Source: Gordonia sp. 'Campus' (lineage in GTDB: Bacteria > Actinomycetota > Actinomycetes > Mycobacteriales > Mycobacteriaceae). From it: DNA of 64,000 bases. The notes beneath the pieces were generated by a model. The model did no database searches and was not told the DNA's origin. It saw only the letters and a program-made list of their open reading frames with translations. The translations under genes were made by a program, and so were the position numbers. This document shows positions 1 through 7,465 of this stretch, in pieces. Position 1 is the first letter of the stretch, and each line of letters begins with the position of its first letter. The stretch spans positions 62,001-126,000 of the forward strand of contig NZ_JAKOIW010000002.1 in NCBI RefSeq assembly GCF_022206305.1, read 5' to 3'.

Positions 1-821
1 TCCTGGTCCTGCTCGTCGCCTCCGCAGTACTGTTCCGCGGGCTCCTGGGACGCCTCGCGATCTTCCTCAGCGTCGTCGTCGGGTACGTCCTCGCTCTGGT
101 CCTCGACTGGCTCGACGAGAACAACGACTTCATCGACACCTCGAAGATCGGCGACGCGGCGTGGATCGGGCTGCCCGATTTCCAGACACCGACCTTCGAT
201 CTGGGGGTGCTGCCCCTGTTCCTCCCGGTGGTGCTGGTGCTCGTCGTCGAAAACATCGGTCACGTGAAGTCCGTGGCGATCATGACGGGCCGGGACTACG
301 ACGACAGCATGGGCCGTGCGCTGGCCGCCGACGGTCTGGCAACCATGCTGGCCGGCAGCGGCGGCGGTTCTGCGACGACAACCTACGCCGAGAACATCGG
401 CGTGATGTCGGCGACCAAGGTGTACTCGACGGCGGCGTACTGGGTCGCGGGTGGCGCGGCGATCCTCCTGGGTCTGTCACCGAAGGTCGGAGCAGTCATC
501 GCGGCGATCCCGGACGGTGTGCTCGGCGGTGTGACCACCGCGCTCTACGGTCTGGTCGGCATCATCGGCGTGCAGATCTGGGTCAACAACAGAGTCGACT
601 TCTCCAAACCGATCAACCAGTTCACCGCGGCCATTCCGCTCATCATCGGCATCGCCGACTACAGTTGGCGCGTCGGTGATCTCGTCTTCGCAGGTATCTC
701 GCTGGGTTCCGTGGCGGCCTTGGTCATCTATCACTCCATGCACGCGATCGGTCGGTGGCGCGGGACACTCGACATCGGCGGCGAGCCGGATCGTCCGGAA
801 CCGCCCTCATCGCAGCCGTAG
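1..821 (+). CDS. NCS2 family uracil/xanthine permease (C-terminal part, 5' truncated by window edge)
   Basis: The reading frame is already open at base 3, so only the C-terminal ~272 residues are visible. It is a polytopic membrane transporter of the nucleobase:cation symporter-2 family, which imports uracil or xanthine with protons. The diagnostic stretch is ENIGHVKSV followed by GRDYDDSMGRAL and a glycine/threonine-rich SGGGSATTTYAENIGVM segment, which matches the substrate-binding TM8/TM10 region of UraA/RutG-like carriers. Hydrophobic segments follow to the end. The tail is short and polar. Its last 15 bases overlap the 3' end of the convergent hydrolase gene. UraA-like and RutG-like substrates cannot be told apart from this fragment. 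Confidence 0.9.
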   Translation, partial: LVLLVASAVLFRGLLGRLAIFLSVVVGYVLALVLDWLDENNDFIDTSKIGDAAWIGLPDFQTPTFDLGVLPLFLPVVLVLVVENIGHVKSVAIMTGRDYDDSMGRALAADGLATMLAGSGGGSATTTYAENIGVMSATKVYSTAAYWVAGGAAILLGLSPKVGAVIAAIPDGVLGGVTTALYGLVGIIGVQIWVNNRVDFSKPINQFTAAIPLIIGIADYSWRVGDLVFAGISLGSVAALVIYHSMHAIGRWRGTLDIGGEPDRPEPPSSQP

Positions 822-2477
822 CGGTATGTCGGGGAGTGGCCCCGGAAGGTCGATGTCGCCGTCGGCGCGGTCGTTGAGGAGATAGAGCCACCACACGGGT
901 GGGGGCGCCCCCAGTGGTGGGGGCAGCGTGGGCACATCCGGTGCACGTGGCACGTACACGTCGGGCTCCGCGCCGATGATGACCTTCACCATGTTCTGGA
1001 ACGCCGTCGAGTCCGGGTCGTGCCAGTAGGCGCCATGGGTGACGAGACCCCTGTCGACTGTGCGTCCATCTACGTCGACTGTGCCGGTGTCCAGCCTGAT
1101 CACGCCGGGCGCGGTGTCGGGATCGTGGCCATGGGGGTTCCCGGGGAGGGACTGCACATAGTGGATGGGGTCACCGGGGAAGGTGAGCGAGTACCGGTCG
1201 ACACCACCGGGATGCGGTGTGTCGTGGATCCCGGTGCCGGCCGACGACGCGTAGATCACCCGGTCGGGCGCCAGGCCGAGTTGTTCGGCCGTTCCGACAA
1301 CCGAGCCGCCGTACGAATGACCGACGAACGTCGTTGTCGCGCCGGGGGAGTGTCGATCGATCTCGGCCCCGAGTTCGGATCCGAAGAGTGCGAGGCGCGG
1401 TGCCATCGCCGCGGCAAAACCGGGACTCGCGGCGGCGACGAGGTCGGCGGGCAGGTCACCGTCGACGTAGAGGAACACCGGACCGCCCGTCTGCCGCGCC
1501 AACTCCATTGCGGCGGTTCGGTTTCGACCGACCACTGAGTCGAGGTCGGTACCGGTCCCGGGCACATAGGTCGCCGTGTTGCGGGTGCCGGGCCGCAGGG
1601 TCCCGATCATCTCGACGATCCGTCCCTTCGGGGTGTTCACGAACGTGATGAACCGGCGTTCGACCATGCCGCTGCGGAGTTCGACGCCGGTTGCCGGTTC
1701 GAGGAGTCCCCGGAGAGTCTGTGCCCGGCGGCCGCCGCCTCGTCCGGAACGGACCTCGTCACCGAGAGCGTTGCGGATGTTGATCTCGTTGGCCTGGCCG
1801 CGGACGTCGAACGGAACGCCGGGCAGATTCCCCATGACATGTGGATTCGCCTGGACCAGGAGTCGTACCTCGGCGGGTGCCATGCGCTCGACGACGTCGC
1901 GGATCTGGGCGGGGGTGAGTGTCTCGAGCATGCGGACGGCCTCATCGGAATCCAGTTGTCCGCCATGCGGCAGCGATACCTCGGGCTGACCCGCGATCAT
2001 CGACTCCAGGTCGGCGGCGCACGCCTCGAGGCGTCCGCCATATCGCTCGTCGAGTGTGTCGACCGCGGCCAGTGCATGGGAGATGGCCCCCTCGATGTCA
2101 GCTGCCTGTCGCATCCGATCGGCATCGGTGTGGGTGACCGTGCCGTCGTCGTGGACGGCGAACCCCGACCATCTGGCCGCATCGACGATGCGCAACACGA
2201 GGTCACGGGCATGCGAGAGGTCGGCGCCTGCGTCGCACGCCTCGTCGGCGATCATCTGCAGGACGTTGCGCACCTCCCCGGCATGATCCTGCTCTTGCGA
2301 GAGACGTTGTCGCGCGGCCGTATACGTCACGCCCCGCCACGACTCGGCGAGCTCGAACGCACGTACCGAGCCGTTCACACCGGTGTCGATCGCGGCGGCG
2401 GAGTCCGTTGCGGCGATACCGGCATCGGCGAAGGACTGCGGATGCCATTGCCGCAGTTCGGGAAGCGTCGGCCGCAT
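807..2477 (-). CDS. DUF1023-type alpha/beta hydrolase with helical WXG-like N-terminal region
   Basis: A 556-residue protein. The C-terminal half is an alpha/beta hydrolase of the DUF1023 kind: the nucleophile elbow is GHSYGG at about residue 390, an acidic residue lies in FPGDPIHY and a late histidine in THGAYW, giving a plausible Ser-Asp-His triad. The first ~190 residues are predicted helical and contain SWRG in a helix-turn-helix setting like WXG100/ESX proteins. No signal peptide is visible. Its ATG overlaps the TGA of the upstream small gene (ATGA), so the two are translationally coupled. The substrate is unknown; a lipid or peptidoglycan-proximal ester is possible. The link to type VII secretion is inference from the fold combination only. 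Confidence 0.8.
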   Translation of the reverse strand: MRPTLPELRQWHPQSFADAGIAATDSAAAIDTGVNGSVRAFELAESWRGVTYTAARQRLSQEQDHAGEVRNVLQMIADEACDAGADLSHARDLVLRIVDAARWSGFAVHDDGTVTHTDADRMRQAADIEGAISHALAAVDTLDERYGGRLEACAADLESMIAGQPEVSLPHGGQLDSDEAVRMLETLTPAQIRDVVERMAPAEVRLLVQANPHVMGNLPGVPFDVRGQANEINIRNALGDEVRSGRGGGRRAQTLRGLLEPATGVELRSGMVERRFITFVNTPKGRIVEMIGTLRPGTRNTATYVPGTGTDLDSVVGRNRTAAMELARQTGGPVFLYVDGDLPADLVAAASPGFAAAMAPRLALFGSELGAEIDRHSPGATTTFVGHSYGGSVVGTAEQLGLAPDRVIYASSAGTGIHDTPHPGGVDRYSLTFPGDPIHYVQSLPGNPHGHDPDTAPGVIRLDTGTVDVDGRTVDRGLVTHGAYWHDPDSTAFQNMVKVIIGAEPDVYVPRAPDVPTLPPPLGAPPPVWWLYLLNDRADGDIDLPGPLPDIPLRLR

Positions 2478-2848
2478 CAGCGTTCCTCGAGTGCTCGAAA
2501 GCTCGCGCCCGAGCGGGCGTCGGCGGCTGCGGATGCGGAGTCGAACGTCCGCAACATCTCGCCCATCGAGGTCAGGCGCTCACCGATCGAGTCAACCGCA
2601 AGGCGTGCGGGACCGACCGTCGCGGACAGTGCTTGCGCGACCCGACTCGACGGACCGACCACCGCGCCGATGGCCTCGACATCCGTGGCATGCACGGCGA
2701 TCCCGGAGGCCTGCCAGGTGCGTGCGATCGACTGGACCTCATCACGGTCGATGCCGAACAACGAAGTCTCCGAACCGGTTCGATTCCATCGGCCGGGTGG
2801 GCCGACGGACAGCGGCGGGAATCCGGACAGCGAGCGGGGGAGCGTCAT
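2477..2848 (-). CDS. Small helical protein coupled to the DUF1023 hydrolase (WXG100/ESX-associated-like)
   Basis: A 123-residue protein, rich in Ala, Ser and Glu and mostly helical after residue 40, without a signal peptide or membrane segment. The start is well supported: GGAGGA lies 4 nt before the ATG. Its stop overlaps the hydrolase start, so the two form one operon. Small helical proteins coupled to WXG-hydrolase fusions are common in actinobacteria and often act as secretion partners or chaperones, but no family motif was recognised here. The function is unknown. A role as partner of the hydrolase is inferred from coupling alone. Confidence 0.7.
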   Translation of the reverse strand: MTLPRSLSGFPPLSVGPPGRWNRTGSETSLFGIDRDEVQSIARTWQASGIAVHATDVEAIGAVVGPSSRVAQALSATVGPARLAVDSIGERLTSMGEMLRTFDSASAAADARSGASFRALEER

Positions 2849-3024
2849 GATCCTCCAGAGAGTCGCGACCCACCGATGTGTGGGGCAGGACTATGACGCA
2901 CGGCGTGCACTCGTCGGTTCCCGATCCGTTGTGCACTCACCCCGAGTCGCCGCGCACGGTTCGCGACGGGCGGTCGACCGGCCGCGCCGGGAATGCCGGC
3001 GGGCATCTGTGGCGGACACGTGGG

Positions 3025-3098
3025 TGCCCCCGGCAGGACTCGAACCTGCGACCTAGGGATTAGAAGGCCCTTGCTCTATCCACCTGAGCTACGGAGGC
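3025..3098 (-). tRNA. tRNA-Arg (anticodon UCU)
   Basis: Read on the minus strand, a cloverleaf can be drawn: acceptor GCCTCCG pairing with CGGGGGC (one G-U), D arm GCTC...GAGC, anticodon loop CTTCTAA with UCU at positions 34-36, and T arm GCAGG TTCGAGT CCTGC. The discriminator is A and CCA is not encoded. The last anticodon-stem pair is a C-U mismatch. Confidence 0.95.
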
Positions 3099-3204
3099 TG
3101 ACCGGCGCGTGTGGCATGCCACGTGGCGTCGGGCACATGGAGTCTACGACATGCTCGGCGGCATCCCGCAGAACCGCATGGCTCCGGTCCGCCCGGGTCG
3201 GGAT

Positions 3205-3283
3205 GAGGTCGCATGCGACCTCACTCCGGTGATGCGACCTCGATCGAGGTCGCATGGACGGAACGAGGTCGCGTGCGACCTCG
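3205..3283. repeat. Array of three palindromes sharing GAGGTCGC/GCGACCTC half-sites
   Basis: Three palindromes follow one another. The first is GAGGTCGCATGCGACCTC at 3205-3222 (perfect, 18 bp). The second, at 3232-3255, is a perfect 24-bp palindrome with the half-sites in inverted order around CGATCG. The third, at 3264-3283, has GAGGTCGC and GCGACCTC arms around GT. Spacing between them is about 9 bp. The array lies between tRNA-Arg and the CopD-CtaG gene, about 140 bp before the latter's start. Possible roles are cooperative operators, a REP-like element or cruciform hairpins. No T-run follows any of them. Confidence 0.85.
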
Positions 3284-3409
3284 ATTCGGCGCGCGGTTCG
3301 GCCCGCGGCCGCGGCGAGGGACGTCGACACACGGGCGGGACGGCGCCCCGGGGAGAGACACAGACCACCCCACACCAGGACGAATTGGGATCGTGTCAGC
3401 TGCCGGTCC

Positions 3410-3415
3410 TACAGT
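3410..3415 (+). promoter_or_regulatory. -10 element TACAGT for leaderless copD-ctaG transcript
   Basis: TACAGT ends 6 nt before the ATG at 3422, so the predicted transcription start is the A of the start codon. There is no Shine-Dalgarno sequence that would support a leadered start. Confidence 0.6.
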
Positions 3416-3421
3416 TGAGGG

Positions 3422-5446
3422 ATGACCCGCACGTCGACGCCCGCCCCCGCGGAGCAGCATCGCGACGCGATGAACGAACCGCGCGGCGTCGTCACCGCGA
3501 TCCTCTGGGCATCCGGTTGGCTCGCCGCGATCGTCGCCGTCGCCGTCACCGCGATCTCGGCGGCGTCGGCGCTGAAGCTGACCGGGGTGCCCGACCCGGG
3601 CGCACTCACCACCTATGGTCTCCCCGCCCTGACCGCCATCGGTGAGTTCGCTGCCGCGCTCGCGCTCGGCTCGGCGGTGTTCGCGGCCTTCTTCGTGCCG
3701 CCCCAGGCGAGCGGCGTCCTCGACGTCGGTGGCTACCGCGCCATCCGGATCGCGGCGGCGAGTGCGCTGACGTGGTCGGTCTGTGCCCTGTTCCTGATGC
3801 CGCTGTCGGCGTCGGAGGTGAGCGGGTCGACACTGTCGCAGGCCATCCAACCCGCCAACCTGCTGACCGCCTACGGGCAGGTCGCCGAGGTGCGCACCTG
3901 GTTCTGGACGGCGATGTTCGCGCTGGTCGCGGCCATCATCGCGAGGTCGACCCTGCACTGGGGTCCCACGATCGCGGTCATCGCCTTCTCGATCTTCAGC
4001 CTGATGCCCTCGGCGCTCGCCGGGCACTCGTCGTCGGGTGGCAATCACGACATCGCCACCAACAGCCTCATCCTGCACATCATCGGTGCGGCCCTCTGGC
4101 TCGGCGGCCTCAGCGCCGTCCTGGTGTACGCGCTCGCCTCCGGACACTGGCGAACCCTCGCGGTTCGACGATTCTCCCGGGTGGCGTTCTGGTGCATCCT
4201 GGTCGTCGGTGTCAGCGGCGTGGTCAACGCGATGGTCCGCGTGCCCCTGAGTGACCTGTTCACCGACACCTACGGCCGACTCGTCGTGGCGAAGGTGGTC
4301 GCCCTCGTCGTCCTCGGCGGGCTCGGGGCGTGGCATCGCCGGGTGACGATCGCGCAGCTGGATTCCGACGCCAAGCCGTCGCTGTTCGTCAGGTTCGGTC
4401 TGGTCGAGTTGGCGGTGTTCGCGGCGACCTTCGGGCTCGCCGTCGGTCTGAGCCGTACTCCGCCGCCCCTTGTCGACACCGCAGAGATCTCGGCGACCGA
4501 GAACGCGATCGGGTACGACCTCGACGGACCGCCGACGTTCGTCCGCCTTCTCACCGAGTGGCGCTTCGATCTGATCTTCGGTCTCGCCGCCATCGTCCTC
4601 GCCGTCGTGTATCTGCGCGGCGTCATCCGACTGAAGCGCCGGGGCGACGCCTGGCCGGTCGGCCGTACCGTGGCGTGGGTTCTCGGTTGTCTGCTGCTGC
4701 TCCTGGCGACCTCGTCGGGATTCGGCCGCTATGCGCCGGCGATGTTCAGCATCCACATGATCGCGCACATGCTCATGTCGATGATGGTGCCGGTACTGCT
4801 GGTGCTCGGCGGCCCGGTGACGCTGGCGTTGCGTGCGCTGCCGCCCGCGGGCCGGGGCAATCCACCGGGCCCGCGCGAGTGGATTCAGCTGGGTGTGCAT
4901 TCGGCGCCGTCGCGCATCCTGACCCACCCGCTGATCGCCGCGGTCATGTTCGTCGGCAGCTTCTACGTTCTCTACCTGGGCGGTCTGTACGAGGCCGTGG
5001 TCCAGTACCACGCGGCGCACCTGCTGATGAACCTTCACTTCCTCATCAGCGGTTACCTCTTCTACTGGCTGGTGATCGGCATCGACCCGGCTCCGCGTCA
5101 GGTGTCACCGGTGGCGAAGCTCGGCATCGTGATGGCCTCGATACCGTTCCACGCGTTCTTCGGCATCGCGCTCATGATGACCACCGCAGTCATCGCCGAG
5201 ACGTATTACCGCGGGCTCAATCTCCCGTGGAATTACGACCTGTTCGACGACCAGCGCGTCGGTGGTGGAATCGCCTGGGCCGCAGGCGAGATCCCGCTGG
5301 TGGTGGTCTTGCTCGCGCTGTTCGTACAGTGGCAGCGCAGCGATACCCGGCAGGCGCGACGCTATGACCGCAACGCCGTCCGCGACCACGACGCCGACCT
5401 CGGCAGGTACAACGAGATGCTGAAGGAACTCAACAAGCGCGGTTGA
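3422..5446 (+). CDS. Fused CopD copper-transport / CtaG cytochrome c oxidase assembly membrane protein
   Basis: A 674-residue polytopic protein. Residues ~10-390 form a CopD-like domain (about eight membrane helices, with HIIGAALWLGGL as the typical CopD helix). Residues ~400-640 form a caa3-type CtaG domain containing the His/Met-rich SIHMIAHMLMSMM helix and a second His-rich helix (YHAAHLLMNLHF). The two halves are separate proteins in many bacteria and a known fusion in actinobacteria. The likely role is moving copper across the membrane and delivering it to the haem-copper oxidase CuB/CuA site. The gene appears leaderless. It converges on the chorismate mutase gene with an 11-nt gap. The charged C-terminal tail (about 35 residues) is cytoplasmic. 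Confidence 0.9.
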   Translation: MTRTSTPAPAEQHRDAMNEPRGVVTAILWASGWLAAIVAVAVTAISAASALKLTGVPDPGALTTYGLPALTAIGEFAAALALGSAVFAAFFVPPQASGVLDVGGYRAIRIAAASALTWSVCALFLMPLSASEVSGSTLSQAIQPANLLTAYGQVAEVRTWFWTAMFALVAAIIARSTLHWGPTIAVIAFSIFSLMPSALAGHSSSGGNHDIATNSLILHIIGAALWLGGLSAVLVYALASGHWRTLAVRRFSRVAFWCILVVGVSGVVNAMVRVPLSDLFTDTYGRLVVAKVVALVVLGGLGAWHRRVTIAQLDSDAKPSLFVRFGLVELAVFAATFGLAVGLSRTPPPLVDTAEISATENAIGYDLDGPPTFVRLLTEWRFDLIFGLAAIVLAVVYLRGVIRLKRRGDAWPVGRTVAWVLGCLLLLLATSSGFGRYAPAMFSIHMIAHMLMSMMVPVLLVLGGPVTLALRALPPAGRGNPPGPREWIQLGVHSAPSRILTHPLIAAVMFVGSFYVLYLGGLYEAVVQYHAAHLLMNLHFLISGYLFYWLVIGIDPAPRQVSPVAKLGIVMASIPFHAFFGIALMMTTAVIAETYYRGLNLPWNYDLFDDQRVGGGIAWAAGEIPLVVVLLALFVQWQRSDTRQARRYDRNAVRDHDADLGRYNEMLKELNKRG

Positions 5447-5457
5447 CCGGCCCGTCC

Positions 5458-6042
5458 TCAGCTGGAGCCCGCGCCGACCTGGCAGACCGACGACTCGGCC
5501 TGGAGCAGACCGGCGACGTGCAAGGCATCGAACCCGACATCGGCCAGCGTCTGGCTGGTCGAGGCGACCAGTTCCGGCGGGCACCGAAGGCTCGTCACGA
5601 TGCCGCGTGCAGCGGCCAGTTGGTCGACGATCGCCACGTTGTACTCGTTGATCGCCGTCCGTACCGGACCGAGATCCTCGGTCGCCGGTGGGGCCGTCTG
5701 TCCCGGCAGCTGCCACTGCGCGAACAGGCCGCGCTGGACCGTCTTGCTCGCCTCGATCTGGTCACGGAACACACTGCGGACGTAGGCGGGGTCGAGGTCA
5801 CGCTCGACGGCCAGCTGCGACACCGTGTCGAGGACGACCTGCTCGCGGGCCGGATCATCGATGGCCGCGCCGGACGCCCACTTCGTCGCGGCCACCGTGT
5901 CGGCCAGCGCGAGTCTGCCCGCCAGCGCATCGGTCAGGCCCGTCAACGGTGGTGCCGAGACCGGCGCCGCCTCCGAGACGGGCGCGGCCATCACCATCGT
6001 GGCCGCGGCAATCAGACCGGTCAGCATCACTCGCATCCGCAT
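5458..6042 (-). CDS. Secreted chorismate mutase (AroQ gamma class)
   Basis: A 194-residue protein that converts chorismate to prephenate outside the cytoplasm. An N-terminal signal peptide ends near residues 20-26 (AAPVSEA). The all-helical domain follows and carries residues spaced as in the M. tuberculosis Rv1885c enzyme: R43, K54, D63 and R66, equivalent to R49, K60, D69 and R72. Two cysteines, C154 and C187, match the conserved disulfide of exported AroQ-gamma enzymes. The length is near that of Rv1885c. The gene looks leaderless: TAGACT lies 6 nt before the ATG. The physiological role of the exported form is unsettled in the family. Confidence 0.9.
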   Translation of the reverse strand: MRMRVMLTGLIAAATMVMAAPVSEAAPVSAPPLTGLTDALAGRLALADTVAATKWASGAAIDDPAREQVVLDTVSQLAVERDLDPAYVRSVFRDQIEASKTVQRGLFAQWQLPGQTAPPATEDLGPVRTAINEYNVAIVDQLAAARGIVTSLRCPPELVASTSQTLADVGFDALHVAGLLQAESSVCQVGAGSS

Positions 6043-6048
6043 TCGGCG

Positions 6049-6054
6049 AGTCTA
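6049..6054 (-). promoter_or_regulatory. -10 element TAGACT for leaderless chorismate mutase
   Basis: On the minus strand TAGACT is followed by CGCCGA and then the ATG at 6042, a 6-nt spacing that puts the transcription start at or next to the start codon. Confidence 0.55.
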
Positions 6055-6200
6055 TGGCCGCAGCCGCACGATGCGTCGGCGATCTGTGGGTAAACCCCGG
6101 CGTTCTCCACAGCCAGACGTCGATCGCGATCACAGGCACGACGGCGGGTGATGCTGATGCGGCCACACCTTCCCGTGGCCGACATCTGTAGGAGACGACC

Positions 6201-6629
6201 ATGTTTGAGACGTACACGACCGTCATCGGCACCGTGGTGTCCGACCCGCGCCGGCGCCAGACGACGACCGGCGAGGACGTGATCTCGTTCCGGGTGGCAT
6301 GTACCTCGCGCCGCATCGACAAGGCCACCGGCGAGTGGTCGGACGGCCCGACGCTCTACCTCACCGTGAGCTGCTGGCGACGCCTGCTGACCGGCGTGGG
6401 CGCGGCCATCGCCAAGGGCCGACCCGTGATCGCGCACGGTCAGATCAAGACCAACGAGTATCCGTCGGCCGACGGGTCACGCCGGTCCGACCTCGAGATG
6501 ACCGCGGTGGCGGTCGGACTCGACCTCAGCCGATGTGTCGTCGACTATCGCGGCACCCCGGCGAACGGCCGTGCGGCCGACGCGCCGGCTGTCGCCGGGT
6601 CCACCGAGGGGCGGCGATCAGCCGCGTGA
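6201..6629 (+). CDS. Single-stranded DNA-binding protein paralog (SSBb-like)
   Basis: A 142-residue OB-fold protein; residues 1-110 match the bacterial SSB fold (VIGTVVSDPRRRQTTTGEDV, then LYLTVSCWRR). It lacks the acidic DDDIPF-type tip through which the main SSB recruits partner proteins; the tail ends GRRSAA instead. This is the pattern of the mycobacterial second SSB (Rv2478c), which is induced in stress and during transformation-like recombination in relatives. Start: AGGAG lies 6 nt before the ATG. In M. tuberculosis this gene sits next to ettA; here a five-gene minus-strand operon lies between them. Confidence 0.88.
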   Translation: MFETYTTVIGTVVSDPRRRQTTTGEDVISFRVACTSRRIDKATGEWSDGPTLYLTVSCWRRLLTGVGAAIAKGRPVIAHGQIKTNEYPSADGSRRSDLEMTAVAVGLDLSRCVVDYRGTPANGRAADAPAVAGSTEGRRSAA

Positions 6630-6666
6630 AGGAGCGGTCAGCGTTCGGCCGGCGAGCCGGGGACCG

Positions 6667-7080
6667 TCAGGCCGACCGGTTGCGGACCAGTCGCCAGTGA
6701 TTTCGACCGTCGGCGCGGCGGTAGGCGAGTTCGTCGAGAACGTTGATCGCGATGGCCAGACCGCGACCCCGTTCGGCCAGCCCGTCGGGCAGTCGCACGG
6801 CGTCGAGATCGATGCGTGCGGGGTTCCCGTCGTCGGAGTACCGAGCCTCGATCCGGTCCGGGGACACCTCGAGTTCGAGGCGCAGCGTGAGGGCTCCGCC
6901 GTTGTCGGCATGCTCGACGACGTTGGCGCCGATCTCGGCCATGGCGAGCTCGAACTGCATCGCGTCCATGTCATCGATCGGACACTCGGCGAGGAGGTCG
7001 GCGAGCAGGGCGTGGATGTGCTCCATCGTCTCGGGGGAGGTGATCTCCTCGAGGGCGCGGGTCGCGGTGTTCTCTGTCAT
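6667..7080 (-). CDS. RsbW/SpoIIAB-like ATP-binding serine kinase (anti-sigma type)
   Basis: A 137-residue GHKL ATPase domain. The N box is AMAEIGANVVEHAD, the G1 region DDGNPA and the G2 region GLAERGRGLAIA. Proteins of this size phosphorylate a serine on a STAS-domain antagonist and release or hold a target protein, often a sigma factor. It is the last gene of the operon, 43 nt after the STAS gene, with GGAG 8 nt before the ATG. With the STAS protein and the PP2C phosphatase upstream it completes a partner-switch module. No sigma-factor gene is adjacent, so the target is unknown; the glycosyltransferase of the same operon is a candidate. Confidence 0.85.
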   Translation of the reverse strand: MTENTATRALEEITSPETMEHIHALLADLLAECPIDDMDAMQFELAMAEIGANVVEHADNGGALTLRLELEVSPDRIEARYSDDGNPARIDLDAVRLPDGLAERGRGLAIAINVLDELAYRRADGRNHWRLVRNRSA

Positions 7081-7123
7081 CGCCGACTCCTCGGTCGTGT
7101 CGGTGGGGTCACCGGCGGGGCCG

Positions 7124-7465
7124 TCAGGCCCCGTCGAACGCGGTGTCGGGGGAAGTGTGCACCCGCAGAACGCGATTGAGGTTGGTGAGCTCGAGTACGG
7201 TCACCACCTGCTGGGTAGGAGCGGCGATCCGCAGGTCTCCGCCCGCCTGGCGGGCCACCTTCAGGCCGGACACGAGGGCTCCCAGCCCTGACGAATCGAT
7301 GAAGTCGGTGCCGGACAGGTCGACGACGATCCGCGCCGACCCGGCACCGACCAGTTCGTGTAACTGGTCCCGTAACCGCGGTGCAGCAACCATGTTGAGC
7401 CGCCCCTCGGGCCTGACCACCACCGCACCGCCGTCGACGCTGCGGGTCGCGAATTTCGCCATCAT
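7124..7465 (-). CDS. STAS-domain anti-anti-sigma factor (RsbV/SpoIIAA-like)
   Basis: A 113-residue STAS protein. The phosphoacceptor segment is SGTDFIDSSGLGALVSG, the signature of SpoIIAA/RsbV antagonists, whose serine is phosphorylated by an RsbW-type kinase and dephosphorylated by a PP2C enzyme. Start: the first of two consecutive ATG codons (7465) overlaps the TGA of the glycosyltransferase (ATGATGG); the second ATG (7462) has slightly better spacing from GGAGAGG. Either way the gene is translated with the synthase. The tight coupling argues that its switching partner controls expression or activity of the polysaccharide machinery. Confidence 0.9.
   Translation of the reverse strand: MMAKFATRSVDGGAVVVRPEGRLNMVAAPRLRDQLHELVGAGSARIVVDLSGTDFIDSSGLGALVSGLKVARQAGGDLRIAAPTQQVVTVLELTNLNRVLRVHTSPDTAFDGA

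Larger units (their letters stand above)
3099..3421. other. Intergenic stretch between tRNA-Arg and copD-ctaG, carrying a palindrome array
   Basis: A 323-base divergent intergenic region with no credible gene. It contains three consecutive palindromes built on GAGGTCGC half-sites (3205-3283) and, at its right end, the -10 element of the leaderless copD-ctaG gene. The tRNA-Arg promoter must lie in the left part on the minus strand, but no clear -35/-10 pair was recognised. Confidence 0.7.

Noticed and set aside
3205..3283. Palindrome array considered as a CRISPR-like repeat or tRNA terminator.
   Set aside because: Spacing is about 9 bp with no unique spacers of CRISPR size, and it is more than 100 bp upstream of the tRNA start on the minus strand, so it cannot terminate it.
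3221..5038. A 605-codon minus-strand frame opposite copD-ctaG.
   Set aside because: Arg/Gln/Glu-rich low-complexity translation typical of antisense shadows in high-GC DNA; it also runs through the palindrome array.
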